Assembly (NCBI RefSeq): GCF_964340395.1
Contig: NC_135554.1
Location: 24,013,092 to 24,068,091 of the forward strand
Reading direction: 5' to 3'
DNA length: 55,000 nt
From: Glandiceps talaboti
Taxonomy: Eukaryota; Hemichordata; Enteropneusta; Spengelidae
Numbering within the stretch: the first letter of the stretch is position 1; each line of letters begins with the position of its first letter. The notes below the pieces were generated by a model. It searched no databases. It was given only the letters and a program-made list of their open reading frames with translations, and was not told where the DNA came from. The translations under genes and the position numbers were made by a program. This document shows, one piece after another, positions 1 through 13,500 of the stretch.

Positions 1-3000
1 AGCTACAAAGACACAGCCCCCTCAAATACATGATGGCATGATTTAATCTAGATTGAGTAATATGTCGTTGTGTTTTACAGAACTAATATAACAACAAATG
101 TCTGTCTAACTGACATCATGACTTCCACAACTTCAATTTGGCAAAAAAAATGTCACAAATATGAATGAAGTGATACGCTTGTCCTGCATGAGAAACCATG
201 AGAGAATATTACATTTCACACTTACCTGATCGAGAGACAGATAAAACGTGTTGTTTTCAATATGTTCAGCAACCTTCTGTTCAAATTTCAACCATTTCAA
301 AGGCATCTGTTCACCCATGTAGTGTTCTCGGCTGGCAACTTCTTCTATGTGCTTCCTGAGTTTGGCAATCTAAGATAAAAAACAGGAAACAGTACAATAA
401 CATTGCCTTAATTCTTATAGTCGAGTTGCTAGACCTTCGGGCAATTCTGTTAACTTTAAAAGTGACCACAATCACATCGTGCCAAAGGCGTTGTTGAGGG
501 GTTGAGATAATGTCATCCAGGTATGTACGACCCCTTCATACACATACCCCTTCATACCCCTTCTGCCACAGGGTAAAGGTAACTACAACTGAGAGTCTCA
601 ATTTGAAGTAAACACTAAGTATGACTATCTTTACGACAGCTGCTGAGACTCTCAAAGCTGATCATTTTAACAGTGAATGTGAGTTTAAGGTTTGTTCTGC
701 AATATACAGTAAACCTTGATATTTTCGCGATGAGAAAATTTTATATTTTAGCAGTCTTCAACTATTTTTCAAAGACTAATTTGTACTCATTACTAGATTA
801 GTACACTGTGTTCATGTACAAGAAGGCATTTTAGTCACTACTAATTTTTACTCATTACTAGATTGGTACATTGTGTTCATGTACAAGAAGGCATTTTAGT
901 CACTACTTATTTTTTGTGTTTTTTGTTGTCCAGTGAAATATTAAGTGAAATTAGATCGTTGGTGAGAATTCTCAGGTTCACAGTATTAGGTGAAACTGTA
1001 TATAACACTAAACTTCTATAGCTTACAATGTACAAACAATGTCATGAAAGTTGTTATCAGATACAGGGACTCCATAAAGTGGGAAACAATATGTCATAGA
1101 ATTGAAATTACCAAACATTTCAGTTAATCAAACAGTTCAGCTACACTAAGTTTAGATTACTATGACAACATTTTTTTGGCATACACATGTTGACTGGGTT
1201 AATTACTGACAAGGCTTTGACCAAACCAGTGCTACAAATGTATCTACAAATATTCATAAATTACTTAATGAGATATCATTTACAAAAGAAAGTCCACTTT
1301 TGCAAACACCAGTAAGCCACATAAACATTGGCAAGGGTGGATCAGTTAATTATGAAGCCATATTCATATCCCCTACCCCAATCATCCTACCCCCCACCCC
1401 CACCCCCAGGTAGGGGCAGACTCAAAACAATTGAGATCTTGACATATAGGTAGGGATAAATAAACAACTTCAAGGTCTCCTTTAGATTAGGATTAATATT
1501 TAGGTGTGAAATCAGTTGTTCGGCAGAGCTACATGTATAGAAAGAGCTGACCCAAATGAAAAGAATGATACAATGGCATCTGTATTAAGATAACGCTAAT
1601 GTAATGACTAGGAATTATTTCTAGATTTTACAGTGTTCATTTCTGTATGATGAAAAATTGAAATGATCTGACAGTTATGGCAAATTCCCAAGAGTACAAG
1701 AAATCTAAATAAATTCTCAGAATGGTTCATCTCAATTCAATATCTTCACAAATTTATAAAACATCATAACTTCTCCTTACCTCATCATCTTCACCATCAT
1801 CGATGTTATTTTCTATCGCATAATATTGATTGACAACGTGCATACTGTACGGTTTCCCCTTCAAATTCTCTCGGATCCGGCGAAACTTCTCATCAATCTG
1901 TACACATTTAAACATACACGTAACACAATCTTGGTAATATGACTCCCTATGCTACAAAAGTGACATACTTAAATATGTGACAATAACCTGACCCCCTAGG
2001 CTGGGTAATTTTCGTCTAAGCAATAACATGCCATGCAGAGAAATCAATGTTGTCACACAACTCCCCAACATACAAATAGTTCAGAAATGTTGTCAAGTTG
2101 AGAAATAAAAGGATTTTCCCTATAGTGAGTGAATGCATGATACTAAAATACATTTTGGCAACCTTGGCTTTGTATTCATAGTACTATTGTTTATAAAATA
2201 GTTTTTTTGTCAAATGAGAACTAAAATGGTCCAACACCCCCTCCACTCCTCCCCCTCAAACTAAAAGAATTGAGTTTTTTTATCCTATAATAAATCATTG
2301 ATCTCATCCCACCTATAATCACTTGTGATTTCAGGGAAACAAAGTTGATCTTGAGCCTTTATAGGGCATCTATGCTGTGGGACATTACTTCATGAAAGAG
2401 GTTTTACACTGAAGGGGAATAAGCACTTAGAAATCATGAATAATCACTGTTCAACCTTGAATAACTATTTCTGCTGACTCCCATGATGCAATAGCCCATA
2501 GCAATAGTCATTACATGATTTTACATCACCTACAATTACTTGCAATTTTACAGAAATATCTCTATATAAATATCTCCCATAGTTTATGAAAATAGCTTTA
2601 TTTCCTTGAGTGGTGTTCCCTTTATTTTACAACCCCTGAAGTACAATAGATTAGTTGTTGAAAATGCTTACGATTTTTTTTCTGGCCTTTGGATCTGTAT
2701 CCACACTGTTCTTGTGGGTTCCTACGATAAAGATAGGCGGTGATAGCGTCATGTTGTCTGGACTGTTTCTCTGATTCCGTGCTGTGTGTGCATGAATTGA
2801 ACTCATCCAGAAATCCATGAAATCTAGGTTTGTGAATTCACTGTCTTCGTAGATCACCTGTAAACAAAACAAAACAAAACACAATGTACACAATATTTCC
2901 ATGAGATCTATAATCTAGCTAAAAATATGAAATCTGAGCTCACTTTGGAGTCTATCGACTCGTAGTGACAATCCTTAGGTCACGAGTATTATCTGGCTGA

Positions 3001-6000
3001 ATGAAGAAAAATATTGGAGAATAACATAATTATACCAGCGCTAGTAATTTAAAAGAAAAATCAGGCAAAGTAACAGTAATTTTAATGATTTGACTCATAT
3101 TTCAAATACAGCAGAACCAGTAATGAAGACACGCATTGTCATGACATGGATACATATTGTCGTGATGTAGAACGACCAGAGTATACATTCCATATTTTTT
3201 GTTTAATTTGGCTTGTGCATGGTGCAAATTTTGGTTGTCTGATTGAAGAAATACCACTCACTCCAGATACAGCTAGTAAAGTTCTACATGACATTTGAAG
3301 TGATTCACTGGGAAAAGGAGCACAAAGAAGTGGATTATCGTTATAAAAGACACAATGTTGTTGCAACGAAAATAATACTAACTTAGTTTTAATACCTGCA
3401 GGCAGCAGAAGATTAAGCATAAAGAAGACAGCAAGACAACCAATAATATCAGCTAGTCTGGGATTTCCTAATACATGTTTTACATCATGCACAGGTCATA
3501 GTAAAGAGGGCAGTTACTAAAGAACCACGTCACGTTTATTATTTTGAAGACATAAGTCAGCAAACTGCAGCTGTAATATGATGCTTTGTGTACCACAGGT
3601 AAAGAAGGTTGCATTAAAATTTCATACGGTCTTTGTAACATAAGATAATAGACTGGAAATATCACAGTAGGTGGGTTATACCTCGGACGAATGTGCACGA
3701 TGTTGGTCTTTGATTACGCGTCGCGGTGAATTCATCCCTACAGCATGTATCAACTTCTCGAAAAGCCAGATTAACAAATACTTTTGAAATGATCGACTGG
3801 CCTATAAAGGGTTAATAAAACTGGAATAAGGGGTTGATGACAAAATGTCCTATATATTCTTGCTCGTATGATATTCTGCTATCGGCGTTTTGTGTTTAAT
3901 GCTAAGTCCAAATAAGGATTTGAATTTAGGTGTGAAAATTAGTCATCTGGCAGAGCTAAAGAAAAGTTTACTCTAAAGCAAAAGACTAATCCTTGGTACG
4001 ACAATCTTCATGGCGCCACTAATAAGTATAATGAGTGGACCTCAGATTAAAACCCCATTTGCTGAGTTTGATTGGTTTTGTACAACTACCCAGCTGAGAG
4101 ACCATGTCAAGTCAGTCATTGCACTCCTACTATGTCTCATTTGCATATGTAAAGACACTTATTTGCATATGTAAAGACACTCTTCTGTTGATGTCAGCGA
4201 TTTTACTATTTTTTTCTTTGATAATATTCCTGTGTCTGTCACAGTTATACAAAAGGCGGGTTCTACTGATAAGATAAAAATAATGCAGGAACCTGAGATT
4301 AAAATCCTGGGCTTTAAAGAGGAACAAAGGCAAGGCTGCTCTTTGTTCTAACTACTTTTAATTGATGTCTAGTATATCTCAAAATTCACTGTGACCACCT
4401 CTGCATTGCACAATGCTCTAAAAAATATTAGAATTAAAATTTTTCAAATCAGCTCTGTAACACACCTGCTATATACACTGGGGTAGGAAATTCTGGGTAA
4501 GCAAACAACATGGTGCTCATTTACATAATATGTTTATGTTACAAGTGCCTGTATCCATCCGTCTGTTTATTGGTTCTACCTAATCCATTTTGAGACATCA
4601 TACAAGGTAGACACAATAGATACAGGTACTATAAAACTCAAGGTGACATAAGCCTATATAATTGGGCACCTCCATCCCAGAATTCCCTACCCAAGTGCAA
4701 AGTGGCTCAATTCATGGCTGATTTAAATAATCTTATGTTACAGAATTAAGCAATGCAAATGTAATGAAAGTGACTTTTTTGTGACTTACTAGACATCAAC
4801 TATAGCAATCTGCCTTGCCTTTCTTCCCCTTTACATGTAAAAGTTGCATTTATATGTTTTTAGTGGTAATTTTTACTGCAAATTATAATATACTTGTATT
4901 GTAGTATTCTACCTACTGAAGCATTTTAACCATCATTTACTATTGGCAGAACTCAATCCTGGTATTAAGGTGTATTATACCATGCACGAACCAGGTTCAA
5001 CAAAAAATATGGAATATATCCTCTGGTTGTTCTTCGTCACGACAACATGCATTTATTTCAAGACAACACGCATCTATGTCACTGGTTCTGCTGTGTTTGA
5101 AATACGAGTCAAAACATTCAAAATTACCTTTACTTTCCTGATTTGTCTTTGCTATTACTGGCATTGGTATAATTACGTTATTCTCCGATATTTTTCTTCA
5201 TTCAGCAGGAAAATACTCGTAACCTAAGAAGCGTTATCACTACTCATCTTGTGATGCATAGTTACAAAGCCCCCTTAGGTCACTCATGTTTCCCTTGGCT
5301 GAATGAAGAAAAATATCAGGAAATAACATCTAAATGTCAGAATGTTTTCAATCATTACATTACATGATTGTACTAAAAGGTCAATGAAGCCATATTATGC
5401 CATAAACTGTGCTAATGATGTCAAGGGATGATTTTTAATGGCACAGAAAGCATACATTTGCATTAATACTATCTATGTTCAGATTACAAATGTCAGTTTC
5501 ACTCTGAGGCAACATAAAGTAGTAAAACTTATACGCTGGATTCGGGACTCCATTCACACTGAATTTTTGTACCCCTACACAGATCACATACCAAAGTCAT
5601 GTTCCAATCATTTAGCAGCAACCCTGAACTTTGACTCTGGAACCCTCCTTATCTAGGAAACTAAATGCACTTACATAATCAAATGGAATTTTGTGTCAGA
5701 CACTAAAGATAAGTCAACTCTAAACCCCCATTGTTCCTGACCTAAATTCAACCCGACTCAGAGTCGACATTAACTGTTCATTTTTACATTAGGTAAGACT
5801 AGGGTCGACTCAAAATTGACTCAACTGGCTAAGTGAGAAACCCCTATAACATTTACATGTTATAGTTTTATGTATTTTTTGTAAACATCAAAATATTTAA
5901 TATAGTGGATATACTGATGCATGGGCTAAATTTCTACAATGACGTCTGGTAACGTAAAGCCACATTTTTTTTAACAAAATAAATAATTTTGCTAATTATT

Positions 6001-9000
6001 GTTAAATGGCAGTAAGGTTTATCGAACAGATATTAAAAACATAGTTGCAATCGTCACTCACAATACCAAATATGGTCAATAAGTATGTCAAATAACTAAA
6101 TATGGTCAATAAGTAAATCACTTCACTTTACCAAATACGGTCAACATGTAAATTACAATACCAAATATGGTCAATAAGTATGTCAAATAACTAAATATGG
6201 TCAATAAGTAAATCACTTCACTTTACCAAATACGGTCAACGTGTAAATTACAATACCAAATATGGTCCCTAAATATGTCAACTAACCAAATATGGTCAAT
6301 TAATATTAAAATCACATTACTTTACCAAATATGGTCAACATATAAATCACATTACCAAATATGGTCCCTAAGTACATGTATGTCAAACCACCACACATGG
6401 TGAATAAGTAAATCACACAACCAATCATGGTCACATAGTAAGTCCAAATATTTATTCTTGAAATACTAGTAAGTCACAAAACCAAATATGGTCATGAAGA
6501 TATAATGTGATTGCAACTTACTTTTCCATCGCCACTCCTAATTTGGGTGTGAGCTGGTGCATCAAGGTCATGGGACAGATTGAATACAATCACATACACC
6601 GCTCTGGAAGTCAAAAATACCTGAAACAACAAAAAATACATTTACTAGTAAAAAAAATAGACTAGGTTAGTAATGCATGACAGTTTGATGTTTTTGCAAC
6701 ACGTGCTCAGGCTGTGCTAGGGAAAATCTAACCAAATTGATCAACTTTTTACTTTGATACCACTTAAAAAGTTCATATGAATATGTTCTAGTGATAACAC
6801 AGATTCAAACGTAATCGGAAGTAAAATGATGAGTGAAAAGAAAAAAGATATCACTAGTCTAGATCACATGTTCTGCTTACTTTAAAAGTGACCGGAGGTC
6901 ACCACTGAGGATGCTACCAGCACCCAGACAGAGCTACTAATCACAGGTTTATTTGGCAACCACAGTGTAGATTCAATGTCTTACAGCATGACTATGGGAT
7001 ATATAACTGCAAGTAATGGATTTCTTGGAGTTTGTGATAATCACAATTACATTAACGAATTAAACATGCTCTACACCTAAACCAAATCCAGGGTTTGAGT
7101 AATAAGTGCAATTTCTTCTGCATGGTTGGTGATCCAACTTGCATCTTTACTTGGAAGATTGAAGACCAATTCTACTTAATGACTACACTTTCAATTAGGA
7201 ACCTCTACTCACGACAAATTTTACAAAATGACTGGGCCTTCATTAACTACAGAGGCCTTCATTTATTGGACTTCCCAGGCTGTACAATTACATTAACCAT
7301 AATTTGGTTATCAGAATCAAAATTTTTCATCCATGAAATTATAACTCGGTTTAACTCTGCATGGTTTCACACTGACAATCAGCTAATATAGAGATTTTGA
7401 TGTCAAGTTAATATGTCTAGATTGAGAGTAGTGGTAGCTAGCATACAATGGCACTGGGTGTTTCAATATAGAAATTTAGTCAAACCTTCAATTGCCTGGA
7501 AAATTGTACTAGTAAGTCACTGTACAGAATGGTTCAATGGTACAAATCATGTAACTTTATGGTTGCTTTTACTACATATTATTTCACAAACTCAGATGTA
7601 CTGTAAACCTACAAAATTTTTGCTGAAGATTTATTTTCCCTTTTTTCGATGGAAAACAAAAACATGAAAATAAATAGTGACTAAAATGCCTTTTTTGTAC
7701 ATAAATTAAACAGTGCTCCAGGCTTAGTAATTCATAAAAAATACACTTTGAGGACTACTTGAAGACTGTAAAATCACAAAATTTTCTAGTAGTTTTGAGT
7801 CCAAGCACCTATATGTTGATGTTATCCATCACTGCACTGAGTTGTGGCCATATTTGCCTTATCAGAGAGTTTGTCATCTTCGCTACTTTTCAATGCATAT
7901 GTGAACACTATTTTCAGGGTGTTGATAATAATTTATTTACATCAATCTAATCTAATCTAATCTAATCTAATCTAATCTAATCTAATTTTCTTATATAGCG
8001 CATTCCAAATAACTATCACAATGCATTTCAATATCAATAGAACACTCTGGCTTAATTTTGAAATATATTCTGTTATTAAATTATGATTATATACAAATCC
8101 ATCAAAAGCAAGAACAGCGTTTATATACAAATTTACAGCATTCCTCTACATAACATTGTCATACTTTGTTCTCACGGTGTAGAAATTTTACTCAACAGAA
8201 ATAATTATTCAAATTTGTATTGTTTTCAAACAAATTTGTCCTTAAATATATTTCTTATCATTAGTATTTGAATACAACAGTCTTACGATAAATCCAATAT
8301 GGCCCCTACTGAAAACAGTGTTGACTTGAAAAACTCGACCGAAGGTAACGTCACGTGACTTTTACAGCAACGCTGTCTAGGAGCTTGATATTGACTCATG
8401 TCTGGTAGATAGAGCTTTCACTGGGTATTCGTATATATGACATTTCATTAGAGGATGAATCTTGAGAATATTCTCTTGGCTTTGGAACCCACTCCCGACA
8501 CGGCCACTCCCCACTGGAAATAAAAGTGCCAACATGATATTTCAGGAACTCCTCCAGACATACAACTTCTCCTCACTGGAAACTAAGTTTCTATACCATA
8601 TCTTAGGAACCCCTCCAGATGCACAACACCTTATCTAATGATATGTTCTATAAGTTTTTATATAGATCTCTACCTGATGTGTTGTATAGTAAACTGCTTG
8701 CCCTGCAAAGTCCCATATATTAAGTACAATACTTTTCTTGGCGGACGCTTCCTTTCCTTGGAGTAAAGATTCATCCATTTCAGCCTCGTTCAGTAACTCT
8801 GTTACCATTTTTTCAATCTTTTCTGGCATATCTTTTAATAACAAACTGTCAGCTGTCAAGTCACTCTCTGTTCTTGATGGCTCCTGAATTTCACTTGACT
8901 GTAAAAATCAAATGAAATTTATAAAAGTGAAACAATCTTCAATGATACCATGTGTAAACTACTATCATTTACTTTCACAAGTTCACAATTCAATGTCATT

Positions 9001-10470
9001 AGATTTACAAAATGTCATCAAGAATTATAGACATTGGTTTATGTACAATAAATGTGATATAATATAAACTTATTGCATGGCTATGAGGGCACTAGTAGAT
9101 GTCTATTACCCTAATGGATGTTATGCAACAACTGTTTCCCAGAGGCTGGAACCTGAGGAAGATAATTGCTACATAACAGCACAAGGGGTAATATGACATC
9201 TACTAGTGCCTGAATAAGGTCAGGCAATAAGTATTTTATAACACATTACGATCTCAGGCACATATTCTTTCCATAGTCAAAACAAATCCCCCCTGTGTGA
9301 CTCCCATGCTACACGAAAAGTGCCCTAGGAAAAAAAGAATGACTAGTGGCACGCTCTATGCAAATTGAGGTCACTATGGGTCTCTAGTTCATCACATGTG
9401 ACATGATCTGAGCCAATCACAGAAGGCTTAGAAAATCATTTACATGGCTCTGAAGGCCATATTTGGACTGTCAGGGTATGATATGGAAAATTATTATATG
9501 GTCATTTGTAATACAACACTGGTAATCCAGCCTTCGGTTTACTAGATGGATACAAACTACATGTATCGTTCTTCAATGTGGTAGATTACACATTGTCAAG
9601 TGGGTGATAGCTGTTCCTCTGTTGTGCGATTCTAATCACCTTGTGACCAACAAGTCCCAAAATAGCAGTACAAGTCCACGAAACTCATAATAAACCAGTT
9701 TTTCAGAGACACCTCCCTACTGTACTGAAACTACAATTAAACCAGTGTCCAATTAATAGCTTATAACAGTTCTATCAAACTGATGCAACTATAGTTTTAG
9801 TTTGTGTCTATCTTGCTTAGAAAACTGAAAGCTCAAATACCAGGGTAATATCATATACATGTAGTCAAGCTATTCTGGGTGAAAGGTCATGCTGTCATAC
9901 CTGAGACTTGTTGGAGTCTGTTTCTGACACTGTCTTATTCTTTGCATTGTTCTTGTCAACAAGTTTAGAAGTTTCTCCCTTGGAGCTTTTCTCCTTTTCT
10001 TCTTTGGCTTTCCTCTTCTTGGCAAGTAAGTCCTTGACAATGTTGGTGGCAATAGCCCTGGCATATTCTTCTTCTAGGCCGACAGCACCATCGAGAACCC
10101 CCTTTGTATGTGATTTGTCATCTTCAGTGTGTTCATGTATTTCCCATGCTTTGAACTGTTCAATGTTGACTTCACATGCTGTCGTTGTATCAATGCCATC
10201 TGTGCTCTCTTCTTGCGAGTCATATCTAGCAAAAGAAAAAACGAATAACTTATATGAAGCCTGAATAAACTGAGACACTTGTCATACCTGTGTGTGTCTG
10301 TGTACGTATGTGTGTCTGTGTGAGTGTGTGCATGTGTGTCTGTGTGTGTGTATGTATGTGTATGTGTGTGTATGTATGTATATGTGTGTATGTACATGTA
10401 TGTACGTACGTACATATGTATGTATGAATGTATGTATGTATGTGTGTATGTATATGTATATGTGTGTGTG

Positions 10471-10535
<65 letters not shown>

Positions 10536-13500
10536 ATGTGTGTTTGTGCATGTGCATGTGCATGCATGTGTACATACAGGTGTGTATATGTGTAGATTAC
10601 CTGTACTTTAATTACCTTTGTCCAGTTAGTGATTTCTTCAGGCTAGTTTTACCAACTCTGTCCTGTCCAACTAGCATCAGCCTCGTACGGAATATGGGTT
10701 GTGTACCTGCTTTGGATGCTTGTAAGAAGGCTTTCATTGCCTCAGGACCCCTGGCCAGGATCTCAGTTGGTGCAGCCTCTGTTGTGACATTCAAATAACA
10801 ATGTAAAAGATCAGAATTTACACACATGTTGGTTTCCATGTACAAAGATACAAAAATTTCTACTCCAGGAAATAGAGACTTTTTCATAAACTATGGGTTC
10901 TGGAAAGTCATTTCATGATTTTACATCACCTACAAGTTCACTATTGGCAATTTGAGAGAAACATCAAGTTGATCTTGTGAATTGTAGGATGTCTTTAGTT
11001 CAGTGTCATGGCCTATTGCATCATGGGAGTCAGCAGAAATAATGCATTCAAGTTGCACACTGTATATTCAAGAATCTTGAGTGCCTATATCCTTCATTGT
11101 AAAACGGTTCATTTATTGAATTTGTGTGACCATAGATAGTGGAAAAGAAACTCCACTGTCTAGGGTGTGACATAGTGAGATTGTCCCTAAAATTGAGTTC
11201 ATAATACATGTTTTTGCTATTGGTCAATTTAAAACCGGCATTCAGATATTACAGGGTATATAGAAATGATTCTATGACGATTAATTTATTGCTGAGCACA
11301 TACTGACTTTTTTTTTTACTTTTTAAAATTTCTAAAATAATTTTTTAACAATGCACTGATCGAGATGCACATATTGTGTGTTTTTATCAGAAATAAAGTT
11401 TAAAAGCAATAATAATTAAAATACTAAAATGTAAAAAAATAGATCTGTTATACTATCAAATGTGCAGAAATGCTGTATAATGATTTCCAAACAAAGTGGT
11501 CCCCACAACACAATAAACCCCCTTTTCTTTAGTCTGGATTCCAAGTGTGGTTAGTAGACCACAGTTGGAATCCAGATGACCTTTTCTTGTACATATACAT
11601 GTAGTAAAAAGTTAGTTAAATTTTACAACTTGTATTACATTCCATCATTTGATAAGAACAGTTTTATGGCCACTTTACATAATAGTTCAATTCACAAACA
11701 AATTTCTATTTCCAACTCCCCTGGCATTTCATGTACCCATAAAGAGGCCATAAAACTATTCTTATCAAACCATGGTGTGTATTATACAAGTCTCTGCTGT
11801 TCCAACATGCTGTGCCTAGTGTTATTATCCAATTCATTTGTTTACTTTTGTATAAACAGGTTCCATTTGTCCACAGTCTGATGACAGCAGTTGTACATGG
11901 ATATTTTTTTTTCATTTACACAAATAAATGGCAGTTAATGTAGCTTCCATTTAAAAATGTTAATCAACAGACAACAAAGGAACCTAAATACAAATGTCAA
12001 TTCTAATTTCTATGTATGGTTTCAATATATAGCTTTTTTCATTATATTGTGTGTGCACGCTCACTTTCAGTTACACGGAGACAGCAAAACACACTGCCAT
12101 TTGACATATACATATTGATCAAGGGATACCTAGACAAGTTAATATAAAGTAATCACAAGGTCAAGATATAATGAGCTGTTGCTAAAGGAACTGACGTTTG
12201 TAACAAAAGACGTATTGATAGAAAATAAATGCAGCTACATGTACATGTAATGATGTATGTTAATATGGTTTTAATTTGTAGTAGGTTTTTTTTTATTAAA
12301 GTGGCCATATGAATGAGGATTGGTAATTTATTTTGTATTTTTAATTTATAAAACAATTTTATCATGGTGTCCTACTTGAAAAATCAATGTAAAACAACAT
12401 TTACCAAGTCTGTGTTTGTAGTTCAATAAATTGCAAAAAGCTAAAATATATGTAAAAAGTTTGTTAGTGTTTGTTATTGTATGTACAATAACAAACATTT
12501 ATTAATCTTTGGTTAATTATTAACTAACAAACACAGACCGTTTGTAATGCTGTTTCACATTGATTTTTCAAGTAGGAATCCATGATAACATTGTTTTATA
12601 TATAAAAAATCCAAAAGAAATACCCAATCCTCATCCATATGGTCACTTTAATATAACTTTTAGCTACATGTATACACACATAAACACACAGCCATTTGAA
12701 TAGTCCTGTTTACTGACGGAGTACGGGACTCGGTTCTGACATTGTCCGTAAACAGCAAAGGAAAGGGACATTGTCAGAATCGAATCTCGAATTACTCCAT
12801 CTACAAGCAGGACTACTGTTTGACATACAAGTCATTTTGATTCAAACAGTTTTTCCTACAGGCACCGATGTTTGCAACAAAAGACACAGACAGACTTCTA
12901 TAGATACAAGTAAACTATTTATAGATTGTATATTGAAGTACAAACAGTAATGTCTGTGGTACTAATGACTGATTGTTGACATTTTAGCTGACTTCCTAAA
13001 TGTTTGATTGAAGTATACATGTGTATCTTGTCACATGCACAGTTACGTAAGATAACCAGTCACAAGATATCTACTAAAGTAAGTGTACCACTTTATTGGT
13101 ACATCAACTTCAAACGCTGTATAACCAAACTTTATTTATGAAGTCAAAGAGTCTCCTATTTTCTAGACAGACAAAATGCTGGGAGGAGGGGGAGGGGGGA
13201 GGGGATGACCTGGGGGTAAAAAGCCTGCTCCCGAAATTGTGCCTGTTTTCTGGCTGTAGCTTCATAAGCAAGAGGTTGTTAGTGTAATGCCAGGCATGGA
13301 AGTAAAGTGGAAAAAACGAAATCCAAATCCCCTCATGACTGGATTCCAGGATAATGTCATTAATGAAGATAGGATGATGTGAATGTATGAAACCAGACTG
13401 TATACATCATTTTATCACTGACTCTTGAATTAGAATACAGTGTACAAAATTTAGTTGCTTGTTTAATTTTTTATAGCATGACCTTTATAGAAAGGGCTGA

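Noticed and set aside
3139-3698. Two minus-strand ORFs (117 and 72 codons), one membrane-like
   Set aside because: They overlap dispersed repeat A in a Roco intron and match no family I know. A decayed transposon product is possible but not shown.
4943-5227. 94-codon plus-strand ORF with hydrophobic stretches
   Set aside because: It lies fully in dispersed repeat A and has no splice or family support.
9908-10264. 118-codon plus-strand ORF
   Set aside because: It is antisense to the Roco switch I exon, which has correct splice sites and phase on the minus strand.
10250-10611. ORFs of Cys/Val and His/Thr repeats (also at 27213-27635, 35931-36510, 39357-39870, 41985-42272, 43227-43551, 47628-48197)
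   Set aside because: They are translations of dinucleotide and tetranucleotide microsatellites.
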